Of a stretch of 64,000 bases of DNA, positions 38,788 to 47,844 are shown one piece after another. Source of the stretch: Candidatus Binatia bacterium (GTDB taxonomy: Bacteria; Desulfobacterota; Binatia; HRBIN30). The translations under genes and the position numbers were made by a program. Position 1 is the first letter of the stretch; every line of letters starts with the position of its first letter. Under the pieces are notes generated by a model. The model saw only the letters and a program-made list of their open reading frames with translations, was not told where the DNA came from and ran no database searches. Where the stretch lies: the NCBI GenBank assembly GCA_937925685.1, contig CALAMI010000015.1, positions 296,911-360,910 of the forward strand. The letters run 5' to 3'.

Positions 38788-39627
38788 TCAGCGCGCCTCG
38801 GCTCCGGCTAAGCGGGCAAGCCAGCGATTCACCCTTCGGAGCAAGGCCGGACTCAGTCGCTTCAGGTAATACATGATCCAGGCTTCCGGCGAAATCGGAG
38901 CGACGAGGCGATTCCGCTGGATCGCTTTCAGGATATTTTCCGCCACGCGCTCCGGGGTGTAGTTCCGCCGCTCGTAAAAAGCCACCATACGCTGACGCGC
39001 CTCTTCCGTGGCTCCCGGCCCGCGTAAGCGGGCGGTACGCGTAATCGGCGTATTGATGATTCCCGGGCATACGGCGGTGACACCGATGCGGTAACGTTCC
39101 AGTTCCTCGCGCAGAGCCTCGCTGAAACCAAGCACGGCAAATTTGGTCGTGGCGTAAGCACACAGTGGCTCCGTTGCAACGTAGCCCGCGGCAGAGGAGA
39201 CGTTGACCACGTGTCCACCCTGTCCTCGCGCGATCATCGGGGGCAAGAAGAAATGGCAGCCGTGAATCACGCCCATGAGATTGATGCTAATGATCCAGTC
39301 CCAGTCCTCGAGCGGCGTGTCGCGGAAACTCGCACCGAGACCCACTCCGGCATTGTTGATCAAGATGTCCAGCGCGGCCACTCGCTGGTGAACAGCGTCG
39401 GCAAAGGCACGCATTTCGTGGCGCGAGGATACATCGACCCGCCGGTAAAAGACCTCTCGCCCCATGGCGCGAATCGCCGAGGCCGTCGTCTCCAGCCCCG
39501 GCTCGTCCACGTCACACAATACCAAGTTCGCCCCGCGCCGGGCCAAGGCGAGCGCCGTGGCTCTACCAATTCCGCTCGCAGCCCCGGTGACCAAAGCCGT
39601 TTTGTCGCAAAGGTTGCCAACGTCCAT
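38788..39627 (-). CDS. Short-chain dehydrogenase/reductase (SDR)
   Basis: A classical SDR of 279 residues: cofactor motif TGAASGIGRA, NNAGVG, and the catalytic Ser-Tyr-Lys set in VSSAAGY...YATTKFA. The Asp in CDVDEP after the second strand suggests a preference for NAD(H). A C-terminal extension (MYYLKRLSPALLRRVNRWLA) is basic and amphipathic and may bind membranes, as in several SDRs of lipid metabolism. The frame is open to 39810, but ATG 39627 begins just before the Rossmann fold. The substrate is unknown. Confidence 0.9.
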   Translation of the reverse strand: MDVGNLCDKTALVTGAASGIGRATALALARRGANLVLCDVDEPGLETTASAIRAMGREVFYRRVDVSSRHEMRAFADAVHQRVAALDILINNAGVGLGASFRDTPLEDWDWIISINLMGVIHGCHFFLPPMIARGQGGHVVNVSSAAGYVATEPLCAYATTKFAVLGFSEALREELERYRIGVTAVCPGIINTPITRTARLRGPGATEEARQRMVAFYERRNYTPERVAENILKAIQRNRLVAPISPEAWIMYYLKRLSPALLRRVNRWLARLAGAEAR

Positions 39628-39754
39628 CGTGGAAACACCCGTGACCGACCGTTTACGAAGCGGATGACATCGTGGCAAGCCACGGTGACGATTCGCAGCT
39701 TCCCGTGATTGACGGCATCCCCCGCCGGTCGTAAACGCTGCGTAAAGGAGGGCA

Positions 39755-40069
39755 ATGATGGCGTTGATAGAAATCAGTGTGATCCCAATTGGCACTGGCA
39801 CTCCCAGCATTGGAGATTACATTGCCGATGCTGTACGCGTGCTCGAGGAAGCAGCGGTGCCTTACGAGCTAACGGCAATGGGCACGCTATTCGAGTCGGA
39901 AGTCAAGCAAGCCTTGCCACTGATTCAAAAGATGCACGAGGCGGCATTCAAGCGTGGCGCGGTGCGCGTGTTGAGCACGATCGTGATCGACGACCGGCGG
40001 GACAAGGTAGTCACCATTAAAAGCAAGGTAGCGAGCGTAAAACGCCGCCTGAAAGCAGCAAAGCGGTGA
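39755..40069 (+). CDS. Thiamine-binding/MTH1187-YkoF family protein
   Basis: A 104-residue ferredoxin-like fold protein matching the Thiamine_BP (MTH1187) family: LIEISVIPIGTGTPSIGDYIA, VPYELTAMGTLFES and RVLSTIVIDDRRDK. Members form tetramers and some bind thiamine or its pyrimidine; the in vivo role is unsettled. AAAGGAGGG precedes ATG 39755, with a second ATG 3 nt further. It is transcribed away from the SDR gene. Confidence 0.88.
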   Translation: MMALIEISVIPIGTGTPSIGDYIADAVRVLEEAAVPYELTAMGTLFESEVKQALPLIQKMHEAAFKRGAVRVLSTIVIDDRRDKVVTIKSKVASVKRRLKAAKR

Positions 40070-40145
40070 GGGAATCCTCACGCTGGTGGACCACGCTTGG
40101 AGCTTGTGGCCTCACCCGGCAGGGGGGCGGAGCCAACTGCTCCGT

Positions 40146-40190
40146 CCTCACCCTGAGGGGCGAATGTTGCTCTGCGAGGGATACTGAGGA
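40146..40190. repeat. Possible REP-like palindromic element
   Basis: CCTCACCCTGAGGGGCG followed by CTGCGAGGGATACTGAGGATC resembles, by eye, the dispersed palindromic elements (CCTCACCCTGAGG...) found between genes of several Proteobacteria. Only one copy was noticed in the window, so this is tentative. It lies in the 285-nt gap before folD, in which no other feature was seen. Confidence 0.25.
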
Positions 40191-40354
40191 TCCCAACCTT
40201 CGCAGGCCACGTTCGAGCTGGCCGCTGGCAGAGCGCGAGGGGCGACACGCACTACCTCCGCTGTCGGGACTTTTCACGTGCGAGTGGTGAACAACAGGGC
40301 GTAGGTCGTCCCGACGCTTTACTCGGCTTTGCGCTTTCACTATGGCCGGGCGCA

Positions 40355-41215
40355 ATGGCGGAAATCATCGACGGAAAGGCCGCTGCCCAAGAGGTGCGCG
40401 GTCATGTACGCCGCGAAGTGCTCGAATTCGAAACCCGTTACGGCATGGCTCCGGGGCTCGCGACGGTTTTGGTTGGCTCGGACCCTGCCTCGGCCACGTA
40501 CGTGCGAAGCAAGCGGCGCGCCTGCGCGGAAGTCGGGATCGCCTCATTTCCTCACGAGCTAAACGAACGAACCACACTGGACGAGCTTCTCGCCCTCATC
40601 GGTGAGCTCAACCGTAGGAACGACGTCCACGGCATCCTCGTGCAGCTGCCTTTACCACCACATCTCTCTGCGCAGCAGGTGATCGCTGCCTTGGACCCGC
40701 GGAAAGACGTCGATGGGCTCCACCCCGTGAACCAAGGCAAGCTCGTCCAGGGTCTGCCCGGCTTGCGTCCGTGTACTCCACTGGGCATCATGTTCCTGCT
40801 CGAGCGAACAGGCCTACCTTTGGCTGGCGCCGATGCCGTCGTCGTGGGCCGCAGCACTCTCGTCGGAAAGCCGACCGCTTTCCTCCTTCTCGAGCGTGAC
40901 GCCACGGTCACGTTGTGCCATTCGCGTACACGCGATCTCGCGCACGTGGTTCAACGCGCCGAAGTTCTCGTCGTGGCCACGGGGCGCCCCGGTTTGGTCC
41001 GCGGCGACTGGGTGCGAATGGGCGCCATCGTCATCGACGTCGGCATCAATCGTCTCCCCGATGGCACCCTGGTGGGCGACGTCGACTTCGCTGCGGCGTC
41101 GAGCCGAGCGGCGTTCATTACGCCGGTACCGGGTGGTGTCGGACCCATGACGGTTGCCATGCTGCTCCGGAACACGGTAGAGGCAGCGAAACGGCAAATG
41201 GAGGGTCAATCCTGA
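40355..41215 (+). CDS. folD: Bifunctional methylene-THF dehydrogenase/methenyl-THF cyclohydrolase FolD
   Basis: Interconverts 5,10-methylene-THF and 10-formyl-THF with NADP. Folate-site signatures are YVRSKRRACAEVGI (catalytic Lys) and GILVQLPLPPHL; DPRKDVDGLHPVN and the cofactor-binding VVGRSTLVGKPTAFLLL are intact, as is the C-terminal TPVPGGVGPMTVAMLLRNT. It is 286 residues long. It heads a run of five same-strand genes with gcvT-H-PA-PB, so one-carbon units released from glycine can be oxidised directly to formyl-THF. Confidence 0.97.
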   Translation: MAEIIDGKAAAQEVRGHVRREVLEFETRYGMAPGLATVLVGSDPASATYVRSKRRACAEVGIASFPHELNERTTLDELLALIGELNRRNDVHGILVQLPLPPHLSAQQVIAALDPRKDVDGLHPVNQGKLVQGLPGLRPCTPLGIMFLLERTGLPLAGADAVVVGRSTLVGKPTAFLLLERDATVTLCHSRTRDLAHVVQRAEVLVVATGRPGLVRGDWVRMGAIVIDVGINRLPDGTLVGDVDFAAASSRAAFITPVPGGVGPMTVAMLLRNTVEAAKRQMEGQS

Positions 41216-41252
41216 CCCGAGCTGAATTTTTGGTGGTCCGCAGGCCCTGGCG

Positions 41253-42362
41253 ATGACTACAGGTACCGACCTGGCCCTGGCGCGCTCCCCTTTGCACGAA
41301 CGCCACCTAGCGCTCGGTGCTCGCTTCATCCCCTTTGCCGGTTGGGAAATGCCGCTCCAATACCGCAGCGTAGCCGAGGAACACCTTGCCGTGCGACGAG
41401 CCGCGGGCTTGTTCGATGTGAGCCACATGGGAGAAATCGTCCTGAGCGGCCGTGGAGCCCTAGCAACCGTGCAGCACCTGACCACGAACAATGCGGAGCG
41501 GCTAACGCCACTCCAAGCCCAATATTCTTTGTTGTGCCGCCCCACGGGTGGAGTCATCGACGACCTGTTGGTTTACCGCCTCGAAGCCGATGAGTACCTT
41601 TTGTGTGTCAACGCCGCCAACACCGGCAAGGACCTCTCCTGGGTGCAGGAGCACGCCTTGGCAGGTACGCAAGTGCAGGATCGCAGTCAGCAGTACGCTC
41701 TCCTGGCGTTGCAAGGCCCGCGCGCGACAGAAATCCTTACGCGCTTATCCAGAGCGGAGATGGCCCGCGTGCCTCGGTACGGTTGCATACGAATGACCCT
41801 CGTAGGGATACCGGTGCTTTGTTCACGCACTGGTTACACAGGCGAAGACGGCTGGGAAGTCTTCTGCTCGTGGCACGACGCACCGAGGCTGTGGGATTCT
41901 TTGCTGGAGAGTGGGGAAGACTTGGGGCTCCTTCCGGCCGGTTTGGCGGCACGCGACACTTTGCGCATCGAGGCAGCGCTGCCGTTGTACGGTCACGAAC
42001 TCGACGAGGAGACGAGCCCCATCGAAGCAGGGCTTGGTTGGGCGGTGCGTTGCGAGAAATCACATTTCGTCGGCCGGGAAATCCTCTGTGAACAAAAGTC
42101 TAGGAGTCTTGCTCGGAAGCTCGTCGTTCTCCTATTGACCGAACCGGGCATTCCGCGGCAGGGATATACCATTGTGAAAGACGGAAGACACGTTGGTGTG
42201 GTAACCAGTGGTTGCAAATCGCCCGTGCTTGGCACAGGAATCGGCCTTGGCTATGTGGCCAGCGCCGAAGCCAAGGAGGGCAACCCCGTACACGTGGTAA
42301 TTCGAAATCGGTTGGTCCCCGCGACAATCAAGGGGCGGCCGTTGGCTCGACGGGATTGTTAA
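41253..42362 (+). CDS. gcvT: Glycine cleavage system T protein (aminomethyltransferase)
   Basis: Releases ammonia from aminomethyl-lipoyl-H protein and forms 5,10-methylene-THF. The N terminus SPLHERHLALGARFIPFAGWEMPLQY and FDVSHMGEI are diagnostic; the catalytic Asp is in GGVIDDLLVYR, and the motif SRTGYTGEDGWEVF is intact. The length of 369 residues is normal. It is 37 nt downstream of folD, and gcvH begins 12 nt later with its ribosome-binding site at the gcvT stop. Confidence 0.96.
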   Translation: MTTGTDLALARSPLHERHLALGARFIPFAGWEMPLQYRSVAEEHLAVRRAAGLFDVSHMGEIVLSGRGALATVQHLTTNNAERLTPLQAQYSLLCRPTGGVIDDLLVYRLEADEYLLCVNAANTGKDLSWVQEHALAGTQVQDRSQQYALLALQGPRATEILTRLSRAEMARVPRYGCIRMTLVGIPVLCSRTGYTGEDGWEVFCSWHDAPRLWDSLLESGEDLGLLPAGLAARDTLRIEAALPLYGHELDEETSPIEAGLGWAVRCEKSHFVGREILCEQKSRSLARKLVVLLLTEPGIPRQGYTIVKDGRHVGVVTSGCKSPVLGTGIGLGYVASAEAKEGNPVHVVIRNRLVPATIKGRPLARRDC

Positions 42363-42374
42363 GGAGGTTTGACG

Positions 42375-42764
42375 ATGGAGTTCCCCGAAGACCTTCGATA
42401 CTCGAAAGAGCACGAGTGGGTGCTCGTCGAAGGGAACGTGGCAACGGTCGGCATTACCGACTACGCACAAGAGCAGCTAGGCGAAATTGTCTACGTCGAG
42501 TTACCCGAGGTAGGCGAAAAGGTCAGCAAAGACGACGCCTTTGGTGTCGTGGAGTCGGTAAAAACGGTCTCCGATGTCTACGCTCCTGTGAGCGGAAGCG
42601 TGATTGAAGTCAACGATGATCTGCCCGGGAACCCCGAACTCCTCAACGACGACCCTTATGGCGATGGCTGGATGCTCAAGATCGAAATGAGCGACCCAGA
42701 CGAGTTGGAGGACCTCATGACCTCCGAAGAGTACGAGCGCTACGTGGCCGAACTGAAAGAATGA
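42375..42764 (+). CDS. gcvH: Glycine cleavage system H protein (lipoyl carrier)
   Basis: The lipoylated shuttle of the glycine cleavage complex. The lipoyl-lysine is in VVESVKTVSDVYAPVSG; the start MEFPEDLRYSKEHEWV and C-terminal GDGWMLKIEMSD are typical. It is 129 residues long. ATG 42375 is chosen because AAGGAGG (42361-42367) has ideal spacing to it; an upstream TTG in frame is ignored. Confidence 0.97.
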   Translation: MEFPEDLRYSKEHEWVLVEGNVATVGITDYAQEQLGEIVYVELPEVGEKVSKDDAFGVVESVKTVSDVYAPVSGSVIEVNDDLPGNPELLNDDPYGDGWMLKIEMSDPDELEDLMTSEEYERYVAELKE

Positions 42765-42799
42765 GGCTCTAGACCTTCGGAGCACCGAGGTCGCCCCCG

Positions 42800-44188
42800 A
42801 TGTCGATCCAGGTGCACCGAACCCGTTCCACAAGGACGACCGTGCGCTTCTTTCCGCACAACGACACCGAAATCCAGGCCATGCTCGACGCCATCGGTGT
42901 GGCCACGTTGGAAGATCTGTTTCGCGACATTCCCCCCGAACTTCGCGAGCGCGCCACTCTCGACCTACCTCCGGGCCTCAGCGAGATGGACCTTTATACC
43001 CGCGTGGAATCGCTGGCTCGGAAAAATTTCGCCTCCTGCGACCGCTGCTTTGTCGGTGCGGGAGCGTACGCCCATTTTATCCCGGCTGTGGTCGAGCACA
43101 TCCTACAGCGAGCAGAGTTTTATTCGGCCTATACCCCGTACCAGCCGGAAGTCAGCCAAGGAACGCTGCAAGCCACATACGAATTCCAAACGCTGGTCGC
43201 CATGTTGTTCGACATGGAGGTCGCCAACGCCAGCATGTACGACGGCGCTTCGGCTGCTGCGGAAGCGGTGCTGATGGCGCTGCGGTTGCGCCCCGCCCGT
43301 CGTCGAGTCTTGGTTGCGCGCTCTCTTCATCCACAGTACCGGGAAGTCATCCGCACGTACCTCGAAGGCAGCGGCCCCTACTCCTTGGAAGAAGTTTCCT
43401 TCTCCGCCGACGGTGCAACCGACATTCAGGACCTCACACGCAAACTGGGAGAAGATGTCGCTGCTGCTGTACTCGGCTACCCGAATTTTTTCGGGGTGGT
43501 CGAAGACCTCGCTGCACTGGTGAACGCCGTGCGCGCTTGCGGGGCGCTGGCCATCACCGCGACGACAGAACCTTTGGCGTTAGGGATTCTTCGCCCGCCA
43601 GGTGAGTACGGTGTCGACATCGCCGTAGGCGAAGGCCAGAGCTTTGGTATGCCGCTCTCTTACGGCGGTCCAGGTGTGGGGTTATTTGCCACACGCCTGG
43701 AGTTTGTACGAACCATGCCTGGTAGGCTTGTCGGCGAAACCATCGATAGCGCCGGGCGGCGTGCCTTCGTGCTCACGCTGGCAACCCGCGAGCAACATAT
43801 TCGCCGCGAACGAGCAACGTCGAACATTTGCACGAATCACGGACTCATGGCTCTGGCCTTTACCGTGCACCTATCGCTTCTGGGGAAACAAGGGCTTCGG
43901 CAGCTTGCTGCCCTCAACCTCGCCCGCGCCCATACCGTGGCCGACGAACTGGAGCGACGGGGATGGCAGCTAGTCTTTACTCGGCCCTTTTTCCATGAAT
44001 TCGTCGTCGCGCATCCCGATGCCCGCGTTCGCTACCAAAGCGCTCTCGAGCAACGGCTACTCCCTGGAGTACCTCTTGGTCGCTGGTACCCCGAACTCGA
44101 GGATGCACTCTTGCTCTGCGTAACGGAAACTGCCAGTGCCGAAGCGACACAAGCCTTGCTTGACGCACTTGCACCCCAATCTTGTTGA
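42800..44188 (+). CDS. gcvPA: Glycine dehydrogenase (decarboxylating) subunit 1
   Basis: The alpha subunit of the two-subunit P protein, which decarboxylates glycine with PLP. Recognised by RFFPHNDTEIQAMLDAIGV, FVGAGAYAHFIPAVVEH, FYSAYTPYQPEVSQGTLQ and the C-terminal region TSNICTNHGLMALAFTVHLSLLG. The split GcvPA/GcvPB form is normal in many bacteria and does not reflect a break. ATG 42800 has a poor ribosome-binding site; GTG 42842, preceded by AAGGA, would start at the usual family N terminus and may be the true start. Confidence 0.95.
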   Translation: MSIQVHRTRSTRTTVRFFPHNDTEIQAMLDAIGVATLEDLFRDIPPELRERATLDLPPGLSEMDLYTRVESLARKNFASCDRCFVGAGAYAHFIPAVVEHILQRAEFYSAYTPYQPEVSQGTLQATYEFQTLVAMLFDMEVANASMYDGASAAAEAVLMALRLRPARRRVLVARSLHPQYREVIRTYLEGSGPYSLEEVSFSADGATDIQDLTRKLGEDVAAAVLGYPNFFGVVEDLAALVNAVRACGALAITATTEPLALGILRPPGEYGVDIAVGEGQSFGMPLSYGGPGVGLFATRLEFVRTMPGRLVGETIDSAGRRAFVLTLATREQHIRRERATSNICTNHGLMALAFTVHLSLLGKQGLRQLAALNLARAHTVADELERRGWQLVFTRPFFHEFVVAHPDARVRYQSALEQRLLPGVPLGRWYPELEDALLLCVTETASAEATQALLDALAPQSC

Positions 44189-45688
44189 GTGCCTATGCGA
44201 GGTCAAAAACAAGAAGGCTTGCTTCTTGACGAGCCCCTCATTTTCGAACGGAGCCGAGCGGGTCGGCGCGGGGTCGACGTGTCTGCCCCCTCCGCCACAC
44301 CGGAACGATACTTACCGGCGCAGTGGGTGCGTCCAGAGATCGACGGCTTCCCGGAAGTGAGCGAACCGGAAGTGTTGCGCCATTACCTGCGCCTCTCGCA
44401 ATGGAATTACGGTGCAGCGACAACCTTCTATCCACTGGGATCGTGCACCATGAAGTACAATCCAGTGGTGAACGAGGCACTGGCGCGGCTTCGGGGGTTT
44501 ACAGAACTTCACCCTCTAACTCCCGACGAAATGGCCCAAGGGGCGCTGGAATTGTTGGCTGAGCTCGAGCAGTGGCTCCGAGAGATCACGGGCATGTCAG
44601 CCGTCACCCTTCAGCCCGCCGCTGGCGCCCACGGCGAACTTACCGGGATGAAAATGATCCGAGCTTACCATCGCGATCGGGGCAATCCACGACAACGGGT
44701 GCTCATCCCAGCCAGTGCCCACGGAACCAACCCCGCCAGCGCGGCATTGTGCGGCTACAGCACCCTGACCCTCGAGGGTAACCAAATCGGCCTCATCGAA
44801 CCCCACGCTGTTCGGAAAGCGATGAATGGCGAGGTGGCCGCACTTATGATCACCAATCCCAACACGCTCGGGCTCTTCGAACGGGAAATCCTACAAATTG
44901 CCGAGACGGTCCACGCCCACGGTGGTCTTGTCTATCTGGACGGAGCTAACTTGAATGCGCTTCTTGGCGTAGCCAAACCCGCGCACATGGGCGCTGATGT
45001 GATGCAAATCAACCTACACAAAACGTTTTCTACGCCCCATGGTGGCGGGGGACCAGGAGCCGGACCTGTTGCCGTCAACGAGGTTCTGGAGCCTTACTTG
45101 CCGGTGCCGCGCCTGGTGCGCACAGAGAGCGGGTGGCGCTGGAGCGAAGAATTTCCCCGGTCGATTGGACGGGTGCGCACGTTTCACGGCAACTTTGGCA
45201 TGCACGTGCGAGCGCTGGCGTACCTGCTTGCCCTCGGGGCCGAGGGGCTCGCACAGGTCAGCCGGCTAGCGGTCCTCGCCGCGAATTACGTCCGCGTGCG
45301 CCTGTCGGAAGCTTATCAGCTTGCATTCCCGGGAATGTGCATGCACGAATGTGTATTCACCGATAAGGGTTTTGACGCCAGCGCCGTCAGAACCCTCGAT
45401 ATCGCTAAACGACTTCTGGATCGCGGTTTTTACGCACCGACCATTTACTTCCCGTTGGTGGTCCCCGGAGCACTGATGATCGAACCAACGGAGACGGAGA
45501 GCAAAGAAACGCTGGATGCCTTCATCACCGCCATGCTCGAAATCGCTCGCGAGGCACGAGACGCACCCCAACGGCTCAAGGAAGCGCCCGTGCACACCCC
45601 TGTGGGGCGTGTCGACGAGGCGCGTGCTGCTCGGCGCCCGATCTTGCGCTGGACCCCGGCACCTTCGCCTCACCTCGCCTGCCGCTAG
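44189..45688 (+). CDS. gcvPB: Glycine dehydrogenase (decarboxylating) subunit 2
   Basis: The beta subunit carrying the PLP Lys, in INLHKTFSTPHGGGGPGAGPV. Other family blocks: HYLRLSQWNYGAATTFYPLGSCTMKYNP, PAAGAHGELTGM, ASAHGTNPASAALCGY and ITNPNTLGLFE. It starts directly at the gcvPA stop (GTG 44189, or ATG 44195). The C-terminal tail of roughly 30 residues is longer than usual. This completes gcvT-H-PA-PB; the L protein (lipoamide dehydrogenase) is not in the window. Confidence 0.96.
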   Translation: MPMRGQKQEGLLLDEPLIFERSRAGRRGVDVSAPSATPERYLPAQWVRPEIDGFPEVSEPEVLRHYLRLSQWNYGAATTFYPLGSCTMKYNPVVNEALARLRGFTELHPLTPDEMAQGALELLAELEQWLREITGMSAVTLQPAAGAHGELTGMKMIRAYHRDRGNPRQRVLIPASAHGTNPASAALCGYSTLTLEGNQIGLIEPHAVRKAMNGEVAALMITNPNTLGLFEREILQIAETVHAHGGLVYLDGANLNALLGVAKPAHMGADVMQINLHKTFSTPHGGGGPGAGPVAVNEVLEPYLPVPRLVRTESGWRWSEEFPRSIGRVRTFHGNFGMHVRALAYLLALGAEGLAQVSRLAVLAANYVRVRLSEAYQLAFPGMCMHECVFTDKGFDASAVRTLDIAKRLLDRGFYAPTIYFPLVVPGALMIEPTETESKETLDAFITAMLEIAREARDAPQRLKEAPVHTPVGRVDEARAARRPILRWTPAPSPHLACR

Positions 45689-45812
45689 CCTCTATCCCGC
45701 GACGAGACCAAAGCCCTCGCCCCGGCCGCTGGCCTGAGTTTTCCTAGCGCCACTGCGACCCTGGAGGAGTCGCTGGTGCGAGCCCGGTGCACGGTGAACA
45801 GGGCTAGCTTGC

Positions 45813-47537
45813 TTATGTCCCCGAGGCGGGCACAACCACGATCTCCAAGGTTTCCCCGCCTACCGTTACTCCATACGTTCGGCCGGGCGGGGTGGGAACC
45901 TCCCAAGCGGCATGAAACTCGCCGTCGCCTGCGACTTCGTCGGGAGATCGTCCATCGTCATGAAAAACCAGCTCGGCGACAATACCGCCCGCGGGGCTTA
46001 GCTGTCGAATGGCTGCCCGCGGCAACACCCGCGGCCTGGCGCATTCGATGCTGAGTACGCGCAGCACCACAGTCTGCCCAGGCTGGCTTCTGATTTCCTC
46101 TTCTACCGGTAGGAGACGACGGACCACTGACTGGCCGGAACAACTCAGTGCCCCGAGCCCACCCGTGCCCCAGGCTCGCAGGCGCCGCCCAGTCACGAGT
46201 GCGCACGTCGGCTGATCCCCGCACCGGACTCCCGGGCCGCTACTCAACAAAAGATTCCGCACCTGAATCCAGGATCGCGCCGGCTCCTGCGCGTAAAGCA
46301 GGGCCGCCACGCCCGTGACATGAGCCGCCGCCGGAGAACTTCCCCCCGGCATCACACTACGCCCACCCGCGGGCGTCAACACCGGGATTTGCACACCAGG
46401 GGCGGCAACGTGCACCCGACGCTTGCCATAGCGGAACAAGACGTTTCCGTATGGATCTGCACCGGTCACCGCAATAACGTTCGACAGCGGATAACTTGCC
46501 GGGTAGAACGGACAATCACCGGGAGAGTCGGCGTCTTTCCGGCCGTTGCCCGCCGATGCGACAACCAGGACGCCCCGGTCACGCAGGCGCGCCAGGGCGC
46601 GCTCCATCGCACAATCGCAACACTCCGCACCGAAAGAAAAATTGATGGCGGCAATGCGCACGTGGTCATGATCGATCAAACGTTCCAACCATTCGAGGCA
46701 ACGAAGTGCATTCGCCAGCGTCCCGTTGCTCCCTCCGCCGATTTTGCACGCAATCACTTGGGCGCCCCACATGATTCCATCGATGCCAATTGCACCGTTG
46801 TTGCCGCTGGCCACGACGATGCTGGCCATGGCCGTACCGTGGGCCGAGTCGGCGCTCACGTCGGCGTCGGGCTCTGGGCCGGCAAAGCTTCGCCGCCACG
46901 GTGCCACGCGATCGTGGAGGTCGGGATGCGAGAGGTCTATCCCGGTATCGATCATGGCAATGTACACGGATCGCCTTTCGAGGGGCACACTCGGCCACCC
47001 CAAGGCTGCCCACGCTTCCCGGACCCCGAGTTCGATGAGGTTCCAGCTTCCGCCGGGCAGAGGGGTGGTTAACGCTAGGGGTGAAGCGTCTGGTGGCCAC
47101 GATCCATCCGTGGAGTCCATTTCCGGGCAGCTTATCAAGGTTGCCGCATCCGCGAAGTCTGCGGCTTTGCCCGCGCTCAACGCTTCCAGGCGGCGGCCGG
47201 CACTCTCCAGCTCGGCCGAGCGCAGCGGAAACGACCGCAGCGTGCCGACGCCATAAGGCTCCTCCGCAGCGCCGCAACGACACGCAGCAGAGCAACTGCA
47301 CGTCGGCGTCGGACTGGGCAGGATTACCAGCCCTACGGTAGCCGTGGGCGGAGCACCCCCACCCTTTTCAAGTCCACCGACCGTTGGCGAGGCAGCCTGA
47401 CCATCACTCGCTCGCAAGCAAACCGTGGCCGCTACGAATGCCACAAGCCGCAAGGCACGCCAGCACCGCTGCGTCCCCTGCCCATCCAACCACAGCGTCA
47501 CCGACCCTGCCACTGATGGGAGCATGTCGTTAGCCAC
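45813..47537 (-). CDS. Secreted subtilisin-like serine protease (S8 family)
   Basis: An exported protease of 574 residues. A signal peptide ends near residue 50 (ALRLVAFVAATVCLRASDGQA). A cysteine-rich stretch (TCSCSAACRCG, residues 79-89) lies in the propeptide-like region. The S8 domain has Asp197 (IDTGID), His233 (SAHGTAMAS), oxyanion Asn331 (SAGNG) and Ser401 in GGSSPAAAHVTG. The last motif departs from canonical GTSMAxPHV, with Pro for Met and Ala for Pro, but keeps Ser and His. The C-terminal domain ends with a FHDDGRSPDEVAGDGEFHA segment common in secreted beta-sandwich domains. Divergent to the 47845 gene. The target is unknown; it may act on neighbouring secreted proteins. Confidence 0.88.
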   Translation of the reverse strand: MANDMLPSVAGSVTLWLDGQGTQRCWRALRLVAFVAATVCLRASDGQAASPTVGGLEKGGGAPPTATVGLVILPSPTPTCSCSAACRCGAAEEPYGVGTLRSFPLRSAELESAGRRLEALSAGKAADFADAATLISCPEMDSTDGSWPPDASPLALTTPLPGGSWNLIELGVREAWAALGWPSVPLERRSVYIAMIDTGIDLSHPDLHDRVAPWRRSFAGPEPDADVSADSAHGTAMASIVVASGNNGAIGIDGIMWGAQVIACKIGGGSNGTLANALRCLEWLERLIDHDHVRIAAINFSFGAECCDCAMERALARLRDRGVLVVASAGNGRKDADSPGDCPFYPASYPLSNVIAVTGADPYGNVLFRYGKRRVHVAAPGVQIPVLTPAGGRSVMPGGSSPAAAHVTGVAALLYAQEPARSWIQVRNLLLSSGPGVRCGDQPTCALVTGRRLRAWGTGGLGALSCSGQSVVRRLLPVEEEIRSQPGQTVVLRVLSIECARPRVLPRAAIRQLSPAGGIVAELVFHDDGRSPDEVAGDGEFHAAWEVPTPPGRTYGVTVGGETLEIVVVPASGT

Positions 47538-47844
47538 CCATTACCTTCGGCTCGGATGCCCTGGCGACTGGCCGCATGAACTGTGGATCACGTTGGTGCA
47601 CGTATACGGGCTGGACTCGCACAGGGCAAGTGGCAACCCGCAAGTTTCTCCCCATTCCCGCAAGGAATCCCGCCCTACCAGTTGCCTGCTCTCCGCCACT
47701 CCGAGGCGACGTCTCGGTTCCTGCCCCTGGCAAGCAACGCATGAAAGGAGCCATGGAAAAAACTTTCCCACAGCATTGTGGGGTTGTAACGAGAAGTGAT
47801 ACGAAGGTGGCAGTTCGGCCGAATTCTCGAGAAAGGACTCTCCC
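47538..47844. other. Divergent promoter region between protease and 224-aa gene
   Basis: 307 nt between divergent genes, so promoters for both must lie here, but no box pair stands out. A TGGC...GCA arrangement near 47565 is one base too short for a sigma-54 promoter. Confidence 0.4.

Noticed and set aside
40070-40354. Glycine or THF riboswitch upstream of folD-gcv
   Set aside because: The conserved core strings of those riboswitches were not found by eye; a covariance-model scan would decide.
42800-45688. Glycine dehydrogenase apparently split into two genes
   Set aside because: Separate GcvPA and GcvPB subunits are a normal bacterial form; both are full length, so this is not a frameshift.
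47560-47580. Sigma-54 promoter candidate TGGCGACTGGCCGCA
   Set aside because: The GG to GC spacing is one base short of the strict requirement.
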